Of a DNA stretch of 25,924 bases, positions 1 through 7,347 are shown piece after piece. The stretch covers positions 1-25,924 of the forward strand of contig CAZYZQ010000016.1 in NCBI GenBank assembly GCA_964652075.1. The letters are read 5' to 3'. The stretch's first letter is position 1, and every line of letters begins with the position of its first letter. The notes beneath the pieces are model-generated. The model ran no database searches. It was given only the letters and a program-made list of their open reading frames with translations, and was not told the DNA's origin. A program made the translations under genes and the position numbers. The stretch comes from CAZYZQ01 sp964652075 (lineage in GTDB: Bacteria > Bacillota > Clostridia > Oscillospirales > Oscillospiraceae).

Positions 1-1490
1 ATGCGCTGTGCCTCGCCGCCCGAGAGTGTCGCGCTCGCGCGCGAGAGCGTCAGGTATTGCAGTCCGACGCTGGCAAGAAAGCCCAACCGCGCCTTGATCT
101 CCTTGACAATCGCCGTCGCGACGACAGCGGCGGAGCCTTCGAGCTTCAGGTTCTCCATAAATTCCAGCGCCTCCATGATCGGCAGGCGGCAGTAGTCCGC
201 AATCCGCATCCCGCCGACCGTCACGGCGCGCGAGATGTCAGACAGGCGGTCGCCGCCGCAGTCCGGACAGGGCTGCGTGCCCATGCACGCCTCCAGTTCC
301 TTGCGCATCGCGTCCGACTGCGTCTCCCGCAATCGGCGCTCGATATTCGGCAGTACGCCTTCGAATGCCTGCTGCAGCTCCCCGCGCCCGCCGCCGCGCT
401 CGTAGTAGAGCGTCAGCTTCTCGCCGTTTGTGCCGTACAGAATCGCGTTGCGCGCATCCTCCGGCAGTGAGCAAAACGGCTGCGTCAGTGTAAAGTGGTA
501 CTTCTTGCCGAGTGCCTCAAAGTACATCCGCGAGATGGAGTCGTCCTTCACGCGGTTCCAACCGCTGGCCTGAATCGCGCCCTCGAGAATCGACAGGCGC
601 TCGTCGGGAATAATCAGCGCCGGGTCGGCCTTCATCCGGAAGCCGAGTCCGGTGCAGGTCGGGCACGCGCCGAAGGGGTTGTTGAACGAGAACATACGTG
701 GGGAAAGCTCCGGCATCGACACGCCGCATTCCTCGCAGGCATAGTTCTGCGAATAGACCGTCTCCGAATCATCCGAGAGCCGGTGGAGCAGCAGCATCCC
801 GCCGCCGAGGCTGGACGCCGTCTCAATCGAGTCCGTCAGACGGCGCTGGATCTCCGCCTTCATAATCAGGCGGTCGACGACAATTTCTATGTTGTGCTTC
901 TTCGTCTTGGCGAGCTGGATCTCCTCTGTCAGATCCCGGATCTCGCCGTCGACGCGCACACGCGAAAAGCCGTTTTTGCGCGCGTCGGCAAATATCTTCT
1001 GGTGTTCGCCCTTTTTGCCGCGGATGACCGGAGCCAGAATTTCAAACCGTTCCCCCTCCGGCAGCTCGCGGATGCGGTCGACGATCTGGTCAACCGTCTG
1101 CCGCTGGATCTCGCGCCCGCACTTCGGGCAATGCGGCACGCCCGCGCGCGCCCAGAGCAGGCGCAGATAGTCGTATATTTCCGTGACCGTGCCGACCGTT
1201 GAGCGCGGATTCTTCGACGTTGTCTTTTGATCGATGGAGATGGCCGGGGACAGGCCGTCAATGGCGTCGACGTCCGGCTTGTCCATCTGGCCCAGAAACT
1301 GCCGGGCATAGGCGGACAGGCTCTCCACATACCGCCGCTGGCCCTCGGCGTAGATGGTATCGAAGGCAAGGCTCGACTTACCCGAGCCGGACAACCCCGT
1401 AAAAACAACCAGCTTGTCGCGCGGGATCGTCAGGTTGACGTTTTTCAGATTGTTCTCCCGCGCGCCCAGAATGGAAATGCGATCGCGCAT
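1..1490 (-). CDS. uvrA: UvrABC excinuclease subunit A, N-terminal half (partial)
   Basis: UvrA is the ATP-driven DNA damage sensor of nucleotide excision repair; it loads UvrB on lesions in the cytoplasm. The reading frame is open from an ATG at 1490 to the left edge, about 496 codons of a family usually near 940, so the second ATPase half lies outside the window. Visible landmarks: Walker A GLSGSGKSS at residues 32-40, the YAEGQRRYVESLSAYARQF block just after it, a zinc site at C252/C255 and C276/C279, and the first ABC signature LSGGEAQR at the very edge. An AAAGGAG ribosome site lies 8 bases before the ATG. It is the first gene after its own promoter and is separated from the upstream flavoprotein operon by a terminator. 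Identification is certain; only the C-terminal half is unseen. Confidence 0.98.
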   Translation of the reverse strand, partial: MRDRISILGARENNLKNVNLTIPRDKLVVFTGLSGSGKSSLAFDTIYAEGQRRYVESLSAYARQFLGQMDKPDVDAIDGLSPAISIDQKTTSKNPRSTVGTVTEIYDYLRLLWARAGVPHCPKCGREIQRQTVDQIVDRIRELPEGERFEILAPVIRGKKGEHQKIFADARKNGFSRVRVDGEIRDLTEEIQLAKTKKHNIEIVVDRLIMKAEIQRRLTDSIETASSLGGGMLLLHRLSDDSETVYSQNYACEECGVSMPELSPRMFSFNNPFGACPTCTGLGFRMKADPALIIPDERLSILEGAIQASGWNRVKDDSISRMYFEALGKKYHFTLTQPFCSLPEDARNAILYGTNGEKLTLYYERGGGRGELQQAFEGVLPNIERRLRETQSDAMRKELEACMGTQPCPDCGGDRLSDISRAVTVGGMRIADYCRLPIMEALEFMENLKLEGSAAVVATAIVKEIKARLGFLASVGLQYLTLSRASATLSGGEAQR

Positions 1491-1527
1491 ACAAGACGCT
1501 CCTTTGTGCGAATGAATGTTCTGTTTC

Positions 1528-1556
1528 AGTATAGCAGATTTCCACGCATCCTGCAA
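1528..1556 (-). promoter_or_regulatory. Promoter of uvrA
   Basis: On the minus strand a -35 TTGCAG (1551-1556) and a -10 TATACT (1528-1533) are 17 bases apart, and the -10 carries the extended TGC motif. The predicted start is about 30 bases before the uvrA ATG. No LexA/SOS box was recognised by eye. Confidence 0.65.
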
Positions 1557-1599
1557 GTACAATTTTCCGGCGTCGCGCTCTTTTCCGCGGCAAAGAAGC

Positions 1600-1627
1600 G
1601 GGGCGCCGCAAAGAAACGCGGCGCCCC
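1600..1627 (-). terminator. Terminator after the flavoprotein operon
   Basis: A perfect 10-bp stem (GGGGCGCCGC at 1600-1609 with GCGGCGCCCC at 1618-1627) and 8-base loop lies 18 bases past the flavoprotein stop. The minus-strand sequence after it is only moderately T-rich (CTTCTTTG), so termination may be partial. Confidence 0.65.
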
Positions 1628-1645
1628 GGGAATTGACTGATTCTG

Positions 1646-3364
1646 TTACCACGCAATCGTATTGTCCTGCTTCCAGTTCATCACGCGCGGCCGGAAGTCC
1701 TGCTCCACCGTGCCGTCCGGCTTTTTCCGGATGGTCTGGTATTTGCCGTTGAGCGTCGTATTCGTGAACTTGTAGTCCACACGTTCGATGCCCGGGCGCG
1801 TCTCCTTGCGGTTTTCCAGCGAACGGATCACCGGCTCGGTCAGATCCGCCATGGCGTAGACCTCAAGCGTGCGCATCAGCTCATGCGAGTTCTCGCAGGC
1901 CAGCTCCTCGTCCATGCGCTCCCGCAGCTGCGCGATATACGCCTTCGCCGCGCGCAGCATCGATTCCGAGACAACATTGCCGACGTAGTCCTGCATGATA
2001 TTTTGCAGCGTGGAGAGCGCTTCCTTCCAGTTCGCCGCATTCGGCTTGCCCGCGCGGCCCATCAGCTCGCCCAGAAACTCCAGACGCCGCTTCGCCACAG
2101 GATGCGCGGAAACGTCCTCAAACTCCACCGTTTTGACATACTGCACCGCGTCCTGCGCCGCCAGCTTGCCGAAGCCGACCGCGCCGGCCAGACTGCCGCC
2201 CGCGTTGCCGATGCAGTAGCCGGAGGCATACAGCCCCGGGATGCTCGTGCGCGCGTGGATATCACAGTCCAGACCGCCTTTTGCCAGCCCAAGCGGATAG
2301 GTTGCAAACTCGATCATCTTCTTGCTCAGGTCGATGTGGTGCTGCTCGCAGTAGTCGGTGATGGAGTCAATGCCCTCGCTGACCATGCCCTCGTGCAGCA
2401 TGTAGTCCAGATCCTCTGCGCTCGTCTTTGTGGTGTTCATATAGGTCGGGCCGGTGCCATCCTTCAGGCGCACACGGTAGCAGCCCGGCCACATATCCGC
2501 GACGACGTCGCCCAGCGCCCGGTCGGCCTTCGCCTCGACGAACGGCACAACGGGCTTGCCGTCGATATCCGACGAGAAGCCGATCCACGTCGCCTTGCCG
2601 CCGCGGTTAAAATACGCAGGGCCGGCGTGGCCCGCAATCACGTCATAGTTGAGCATCTTTGCGCCGGCGCGCCACGCCATCGCCTCGCCCTCGCCGCAGG
2701 TGGCCGGGCAGCCGGCCGTATTGAACATATAGGCAGGCGTTGAGCTGGGGAACAGGCGCGAGGTCATACCGGTCGCGATCATCGCCGCCTTGCACTGGAA
2801 CAGCAGCGCCTCCGGCTCCTCCTGCGACAGGTCGACGCCGACCGCGCCGTTCAGCCGCCCGGCCTCGTTCGTCAAAAGATCCGTAATCACCGTCTTGTTC
2901 AGGATCCGCGCGCCGTTCTTCCTTGCGACCTTCGTCAGAATCGGTTTCTGCTGCGAGCCGTTAAATTTCAGATTGTGCAGCTGCTGGCCAATGCGCCCAT
3001 GCCCCTCGAAGTGGTACTCGCCGGTCGGGAACATGTCGATGCCGTAGCTCGCCCATTCCTTGATGACCTCGTCCGTCGTCAGCGCCCACGCGGCCGTCAT
3101 ATTGAGATCCGTCCACGGGCCGCCGTCCATCGAGTCATCGATCTCCCGCAGGGAGCGCTCGAACTCGCCATGGATCTCGGGGACATAGCAGTCAAAATGG
3201 TCGTTGCCGTTCGCACCGGAGCCGGAGCGGCGCGTGTCCGCCTTCTCGGCGACGACGACGTCGACCCCTGCCTGCGAGGCCGTCACAGCCGCCTGCAAAC
3301 CGCCCATGCCGCCGCCAATGAGCAGCAGGTCGCAGCGGATGACTTCTTCTCTGCACTTGATCAT
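1646..3364 (-). CDS. FAD-dependent oxidoreductase, fumarate reductase / APS reductase alpha-like
   Basis: A 572-residue flavoprotein of the succinate dehydrogenase/fumarate reductase/adenylylsulfate reductase alpha superfamily. The N-terminus has the dinucleotide-binding fold LLLIGGGMGG (GGGMGG at 17-22). The late FAD segment IPGLYASGYCIGNAGGSLAGA and the C-terminal LENRKETRPG block, which is typical of the helical domain, are also present. No signal peptide or haem-binding motif is seen, so it is probably cytoplasmic. The ATG overlaps the ferredoxin stop in ATGA and has GGAGG 8 bases upstream, so the two genes are translationally coupled. A flavoprotein next to a small ferredoxin with two [4Fe-4S] sites is the arrangement of AprBA, but the protein is shorter than a classical AprA, and no sulfate activation gene or membrane anchor is nearby. 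The substrate is unknown; reduction or oxidation of a carboxylate-like compound is the general expectation. Confidence 0.85.
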   Translation of the reverse strand: MIKCREEVIRCDLLLIGGGMGGLQAAVTASQAGVDVVVAEKADTRRSGSGANGNDHFDCYVPEIHGEFERSLREIDDSMDGGPWTDLNMTAAWALTTDEVIKEWASYGIDMFPTGEYHFEGHGRIGQQLHNLKFNGSQQKPILTKVARKNGARILNKTVITDLLTNEAGRLNGAVGVDLSQEEPEALLFQCKAAMIATGMTSRLFPSSTPAYMFNTAGCPATCGEGEAMAWRAGAKMLNYDVIAGHAGPAYFNRGGKATWIGFSSDIDGKPVVPFVEAKADRALGDVVADMWPGCYRVRLKDGTGPTYMNTTKTSAEDLDYMLHEGMVSEGIDSITDYCEQHHIDLSKKMIEFATYPLGLAKGGLDCDIHARTSIPGLYASGYCIGNAGGSLAGAVGFGKLAAQDAVQYVKTVEFEDVSAHPVAKRRLEFLGELMGRAGKPNAANWKEALSTLQNIMQDYVGNVVSESMLRAAKAYIAQLRERMDEELACENSHELMRTLEVYAMADLTEPVIRSLENRKETRPGIERVDYKFTNTTLNGKYQTIRKKPDGTVEQDFRPRVMNWKQDNTIAW

Positions 3365-3609
3365 TTCGCATCATCCTCCTGTTTCGGCTCCATGGCCAGC
3401 ATCATGATAGAGATGGGATAACGCATCCGGATTGCATGCTTCGGGCAGTCCTTCTCGCAGGCGCGGCAGTGCCAGCACTCATCCGGATAGCGGACGACGA
3501 TCTCCGCAATCCGTCCCGCCTCGCGCCGCGCAAACAGCACATCCATCGGGCAGATCTGCGCGCACATCCCGCAGTTTATGCAGGCTTCTTTGTTGATAAT
3601 GGGAGGCAT
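3361..3609 (-). CDS. Ferredoxin with two [4Fe-4S] sites (AprB N-terminal-like)
   Basis: An 82-residue electron carrier. Two classical cluster motifs are seen: C10-x2-C13-x2-C16-x3-C20-Pro and C45-x2-C48-x2-C51-x3-C55-Pro. The second, with DECWHCRACEKDCP, closely resembles the AprB form. It precedes and overlaps the flavoprotein gene by 4 bases, so it most likely feeds electrons to, or takes them from, that FAD. The ATG at 3609 is preferred because GGAAAGG lies 9 bases before it; an in-frame ATG at 3618 sits directly against that ribosome site and is less likely. It lacks the C-terminal tail of true AprB. It could also serve other redox partners. Confidence 0.88.
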   Translation of the reverse strand: MPPIINKEACINCGMCAQICPMDVLFARREAGRIAEIVVRYPDECWHCRACEKDCPKHAIRMRYPISIMMLAMEPKQEDDAK

Positions 3610-3652
3610 GGAATTCATCCTTTCCGTATATGTTTTCGCTTTCTCTGCCTTC

Positions 3653-3661
3653 AGTATAGCA
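3653..3661 (-). promoter_or_regulatory. Extended -10 promoter of the ferredoxin-flavoprotein operon
   Basis: Minus-strand TGC-TATACT (hexamer at 3653-3658) is an extended -10 element about 40 bases before the ferredoxin start. No good -35 is seen at the usual distance, which is common for extended -10 promoters. Confidence 0.5.
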
Positions 3662-3727
3662 CAACCGCTCCAAGCGCGGCGGACATTTCTTTTTTGCATT
3701 CAGAAAATTTCTCCCATCTTTTCCCAT

Positions 3728-4105
3728 CTATCGTGGAAATATCCGCTCACCGCGCAGGTACCCGGTCAGGATGGCCAGAAAGCAGGCGTTGGAGGGCCGC
3801 GCGGCCAGCCGCATCCCCGCCAGGCACATGAGCGCGTTCGCCTTTTTTCGCCAGACACACGCCGCCGCCGTACGGATATTCCGCTCCACTGCGGCGTTCG
3901 TCGTTGCACACTGCTTCGCTACATCCGGATAGATGCACTTCGTCACCAGCTGTAGCCGCTCCGGCGCCTCAAGCGCGAGCTGTACGGCACATGCCGTCTG
4001 CATGAATCCGTTGTAGTTCTCTGTCAGCCCCAGCCCTCGCAGCAGTGCGCGTACCGCTTCCTTGCAGCCCGACGTGCCGTCGTTCCGGATTTGTTTTGTA
4101 ACCAT
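3728..4105 (-). CDS. Stand-alone Spo0A C-terminal DNA-binding domain protein
   Basis: A 125-residue protein made almost entirely of the Spo0A C-terminal effector domain. The pattern LGLTENYNGF, then VTKCIYPDVAKQCATT, then AAVERNIRTAAACVW, then ARPSNACFLAIL follows the helices of that domain in order; the VER-x-IR of the recognition helix is kept. There is no receiver domain and so no phosphorylation site. The ATG at 4105 is chosen because GGGAGG lies about 8 bases upstream and homology starts soon after. It stands alone between a terminator (4206-4239) and the ferredoxin promoter, so it is probably monocistronic. It may bind 0A-box-like DNA without phosphorelay control, compete with Spo0A, or have other targets. 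The family call is strong; the role is not known. Confidence 0.85.
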   Translation of the reverse strand: MVTKQIRNDGTSGCKEAVRALLRGLGLTENYNGFMQTACAVQLALEAPERLQLVTKCIYPDVAKQCATTNAAVERNIRTAAACVWRKKANALMCLAGMRLAARPSNACFLAILTGYLRGERIFPR

Positions 4106-4205
4106 CTGGCTCCCTCCCTGTTTGTCAGTTCTACCCCCAGCATACCGGAAATTCCGCCCATCCGCACACCGAACCTTCCCGCATTCCGGCCGAAGTTCCG
4201 GACAA

Positions 4206-4239
4206 AAAAGCGCCGGATTCCGTAGAATCCGACGCTTTT
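4206..4239 (-). terminator. Terminator after the purine permease
   Basis: A 15-bp stem with a CGTA loop (arms 4206-4220 and 4225-4239). The single mismatch becomes a G-U pair in the minus-strand transcript, and six T follow the stem. It lies 24 bases beyond the permease stop. Confidence 0.85.
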
Positions 4240-4262
4240 CAACCGATACCGGCAAATCCGCC

Positions 4263-5744
4263 TTATTTTGCAGTTGTTTTTTCCGCTTCCTGCAACTTCT
4301 TCGCCTTGAGCGCCTGCAGCTCCGCCACAGCCTCCTCGGCGGCCTTGTCCTCTTTCCCCTTCGGGATGACGACGTTCAGCACAATCGCCAAAAGTGCTGC
4401 CGGAACAATGCCGCTGCCGCCGAAGATCAGGTTGACCGTCTCGCCCAGTCCAGCAATGGAACCGGCCGTCGCGCCGAGGCCGTAGCCGACGCCGAGCGCA
4501 ACAGAGACAATCGTGATGATCCGCGGCGTGATGCCGTTCTTCGTGATGAGCTGGATACCGGAGACGGCGATGGAGGAGAACATCATGACCGCAGCGCCGC
4601 CCAGAACGCTCTGCGGCATGATCGAGATGATCGCCGCCAGCTTCGGGCTGAGGCCGCACAGCACGAGGAAGATCGCGCCGAGCGAAAGCGCAAAGCGGTT
4701 GACGATCTTCGTCATGGTCACAAGGCCGACGTTCTGCGAGAACGACGTGTTCGGCAGAACACCGAACAGCGCGGCAAAGCTCGAGCCGAGGCCGTCGCAG
4801 ATGACCGCGCCGGACAGCTCCTTGTCCGTTGCCTCGCGGCCCATGCCGCCTTCGATGCAGCCGGCCGTGTCGCCGACCGTCTCAACCGCCGTGACAATGA
4901 ACATAATGCCGATCGGGATGATCGAGCCCCAGCTGAAGGTCGGCTTGACCGGCAGGAGCTTTGGCAGGGAGAACCACGCCGCGTCGCGCACCTTGTCCCA
5001 GTTCAGCACCCACGCCTTGGTGTACTCGACGCCCTCGGCGTTGACCGCCGTCGTCGGCAGGATCACGCCCAGAATCGCGCAGAGAATATAGCCGAAGATG
5101 ATACCAAACAGAATCGACGCCGCGCTCGTGATGCCCTTTGTCGCATGCTTGAGCACGACAATGACCGCCAGCACGCAGAAGCCAATGATGAGGTTTTCGA
5201 GCGAGCCGAAATCCTTCGCGCCGGAGCCGCCCGCAAACGAGTTGACGCCGACGGAGATCAGGCTCAGGCCGATCGCCAGCACAACGCAGCCCGTGACAAC
5301 CGGCGGGAAGAGCTTGCGCAGCGGCTTCAGGAAGAAGCCGAGCACTGTCTCAAACAGGCCGCCGACAATCGACGCGCCCAATATCGCGCCATAAGCAATT
5401 ACGCCGCCGCCCATCGTCGCCGCCACGGATTTCATGACCCCGAGGAAGCCCGAGCTGGTGCCCATGATGATCGGCACCTTGCCGCCGATCGGCCCGATGG
5501 AGAACAGCTGCACGAGCGTGACAAGGCCCGCGATCAGCATCGCGTTCTGCAGCAGGCTGACGTACAGCCCCGGATGATCCATGGTGATGCCGCACGCACC
5601 GCAGATGATAATCAGCGGCGTCAGGTTGCCGACGAACATCGCCAGCACGTGCTGCAGGCCCAGCGGGATCGCATGTTTGAGCGGAATGCGGCCCTTAAAC
5701 GTATAAGCGTCCGTATATCCCGCCGTCTTGAATGGTAGTTTCAT
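4263..5744 (-). CDS. NCS2-family purine permease (xanthine/urate type)
   Basis: A 493-residue integral membrane proton symporter of the nucleobase-ascorbate transporter family, importing a purine such as xanthine or urate. The family signature QNVGLVTMTK is present (Q-N-x-G-x4-T), together with GLQHVLAMF near the N-terminus, GTSSGFLG, the AVETVGDTAGCIEGG segment of TM8 and the INPQS-like MPQSVLGGA; about 12-14 hydrophobic helices are spread over the length. A charged Lys/Glu/Ala-rich tail ends the protein. The start at 5744 follows AGAGGGA with good spacing; an earlier in-frame ATG at 5816 lies upstream of the promoter and is rejected. It is a single-gene unit with its own promoter and terminator. 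Substrate cannot be told from sequence alone, but the QN form of the motif fits purines better than uracil. Confidence 0.92.
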   Translation of the reverse strand: MKLPFKTAGYTDAYTFKGRIPLKHAIPLGLQHVLAMFVGNLTPLIIICGACGITMDHPGLYVSLLQNAMLIAGLVTLVQLFSIGPIGGKVPIIMGTSSGFLGVMKSVAATMGGGVIAYGAILGASIVGGLFETVLGFFLKPLRKLFPPVVTGCVVLAIGLSLISVGVNSFAGGSGAKDFGSLENLIIGFCVLAVIVVLKHATKGITSAASILFGIIFGYILCAILGVILPTTAVNAEGVEYTKAWVLNWDKVRDAAWFSLPKLLPVKPTFSWGSIIPIGIMFIVTAVETVGDTAGCIEGGMGREATDKELSGAVICDGLGSSFAALFGVLPNTSFSQNVGLVTMTKIVNRFALSLGAIFLVLCGLSPKLAAIISIMPQSVLGGAAVMMFSSIAVSGIQLITKNGITPRIITIVSVALGVGYGLGATAGSIAGLGETVNLIFGGSGIVPAALLAIVLNVVIPKGKEDKAAEEAVAELQALKAKKLQEAEKTTAK

Positions 5745-5786
5745 AGAACGTTCCCTCTCTTTCCGCAAAATAGAAACACAGTATTT

Positions 5787-5816
5787 AGTGTAACAGCTTT
5801 GCCCGTGCGTTGTCAA
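5787..5816 (-). promoter_or_regulatory. Promoter of the purine permease
   Basis: Minus-strand -35 TTGACA (5811-5816) and -10 TACACT (5787-5792) with an 18-base spacer. The leader is only about 35 bases, too short for a purine riboswitch. Confidence 0.65.
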
Positions 5817-5842
5817 CGAAAAATCCGCAATTTTCTACAAAA

Positions 5843-5869
5843 ACCGCCGCGCAATTTCTTCGCGGCGGT
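5843..5869 (-). terminator. Terminator of the glycyl radical enzyme operon
   Basis: A perfect 9-bp stem (ACCGCCGCG at 5843-5851, CGCGGCGGT at 5861-5869) with a 9-base loop, followed on the minus strand by TTTTTG. It lies 14 bases past the stop of the last gene of the operon. Confidence 0.85.
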
Positions 5870-5883
5870 CTTACGGCATCCGG

Positions 5884-7335
5884 TCAGACGGCCTTGTTCT
5901 CCGTCCGCTTGATGATCTCGTTCTGCATCCCCTCGTTGAGCGCTACAAAATAGGTGCTGTAGCCCGCAATGCGGACCATCAGATCCTCATGCTTTTCGGG
6001 TTCACGCTGCGCGTCAAGCAGCGTCTGCCGATCAACGACGTTGAACTGCACATGGCGGCAGGTCTTCAGATAGACACGGATCGCGGCCATGAGCCTGCGG
6101 CGGTCGCCCTCTGCCTTGAGCGCGGTCGGGTGGAACTTCATGTTGAGCAGCATCGCGTTGAAACGATCCTGCGGCAGCTTCATCGCGCTGGAGAAGACGG
6201 CAAGCGGGCCGTTGTGGTCGCGGCCGCCGGTCGGCGAGACGCATCCGTCCGCCAGAATCTCATGTGCGAACCGCCCATCCGGCGTGGCGCCGCAGAGCGC
6301 GCCGCCGGGCTGGTGCGCCGTGACGGAGATGCCGTTGATGCGCATATCGGCCAGACGCAGCATCTGCAAATATTCGAGCACATCCTCGTCCGTCATTTCG
6401 CCCGCATCGATGCTCGCGCGGTAGTACGGATAGAGAATCTGGTCAAAGCGGCCCATGCCCGTAACGCCGCCGTCATTGTTGACGACAAAGAGGAACCAGT
6501 AGAACTGCAGCGCCTCCGGGAAATTGCGCGGCGGCTGTGCCGGAACGCGGCGGCAGGTCTCCGCAATGCGCAAAAGCTCTGCACGGCGCTTCTCGTCTTT
6601 TTCCTGCGCGGCCATTTTCTCGGCCAGAACCGCATAGCGCGCGGCGTAGCGCTCAAATGCCTCGAGACAGATCAGCATGGCCTTGAGGTTCAGGGATTTC
6701 TCATACGACGCGCCGTCCGTCAGATCGAGCGCGGCGCGCGTTTCCCGGCACTCACGGATCATATCGTCCATGCCGCGTGCCAGCACAGTCTCAAAGTCCA
6801 TAATCGCCAGATGGCGCTTTGGGATCATGCCGAGCCCCGCACCTGCGCCGCCGGCGTCGACGATCTTGCCCTTTTCATACGGCGTGACCTTCCAAGGCGG
6901 CAGCATGATGCCGGAGCAGACAAAGCCCTGCATCTCGTCGTTACAGTCGAGAGCGTTGTACATATTGTCATAGAGATCCTGGCTCTTGCCGCGGCGGGCG
7001 TTCTCGTCAATGACAGCGCGTACCTCGTCGGAGACAACGCCGCCGGATTCGATCAGCGAGTCGATATCATCCGGGCTCCAGACGCCGCCGCTCGGCTGCA
7101 GCTCAAAGCCGCCCGGAATCGACGCGCCTGCGCCGACGAACAGATCCTCCGGCTCGATGAAGATTGAAATGTGGTCGAGGACATTCGCAAACGCCTTTGC
7201 GCGGCGGACAACGGTCGCCTCGCCCTCGCTCTCGTACATGCTCTGCTCGGTCAGTCTCCACTTCTCGGCCGCGATGGGGTAGCGCCCGCACTCGACCTTT
7301 TTCCGGTAGCTCGCAATTCGTGTATTTTCCATCAT
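5884..7335 (-). CDS. Internally shortened glycyl radical enzyme homologue with intact radical loop
   Basis: A 483-residue member of the pyruvate formate-lyase-like family, which is normally about 780-850 residues. Residues 1-335 align with residues 1 to about 330 of the neighbour at 7348-9747 (shared blocks include MDDMIREC, CRRVPAQP, FYWFLF, YYRASIDAG and LRLADM). After MRING at 331-335 it jumps straight to VTAHQPGG, GATPDGRFA and LADGCVSPTGG, the start of the C-terminal domain. By comparison with the neighbour about 318 residues are missing, in frame, including the loop that carries the catalytic Cys. The glycyl radical loop VRIAGYSTYF is present with Gly458; the usual Ala after Gly-Tyr-Ser is Thr. 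The start follows AGAGGGG; a second ATG is one codon later. It lies 12 bases after the neighbour's stop in the same operon. It may be a radical-bearing accessory partner, a decaying paralogue or an assembly error. Confidence 0.8.
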   Translation of the reverse strand: MMENTRIASYRKKVECGRYPIAAEKWRLTEQSMYESEGEATVVRRAKAFANVLDHISIFIEPEDLFVGAGASIPGGFELQPSGGVWSPDDIDSLIESGGVVSDEVRAVIDENARRGKSQDLYDNMYNALDCNDEMQGFVCSGIMLPPWKVTPYEKGKIVDAGGAGAGLGMIPKRHLAIMDFETVLARGMDDMIRECRETRAALDLTDGASYEKSLNLKAMLICLEAFERYAARYAVLAEKMAAQEKDEKRRAELLRIAETCRRVPAQPPRNFPEALQFYWFLFVVNNDGGVTGMGRFDQILYPYYRASIDAGEMTDEDVLEYLQMLRLADMRINGISVTAHQPGGALCGATPDGRFAHEILADGCVSPTGGRDHNGPLAVFSSAMKLPQDRFNAMLLNMKFHPTALKAEGDRRRLMAAIRVYLKTCRHVQFNVVDRQTLLDAQREPEKHEDLMVRIAGYSTYFVALNEGMQNEIIKRTENKAV

Positions 7336-7347
7336 CGCATTCCCCTC

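Noticed and set aside
1646..3609. True dissimilatory APS reductase (aprBA)
   Set aside because: The flavoprotein is too short and the ferredoxin lacks the AprB C-terminal tail; no sulfate-reduction gene is present.
4146..4200. Repeated TTCCG and a CGGAAATTCCG palindrome before the Spo0A-domain gene
   Set aside because: Spacing is irregular, the motif is short, and it does not resemble a 0A box; not strong enough to call a site.
4062..5738. Plus-strand 558-codon open frame opposite the purine permease
   Set aside because: Arg/Asp/Ala-rich composition typical of an antisense shadow; it crosses the terminator at 4206-4239 and has no homology that I can recognise.
5745..5790. Purine riboswitch before the NCS2 permease
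   Set aside because: The leader between promoter and start is only about 35-40 bases, too short for the aptamer.
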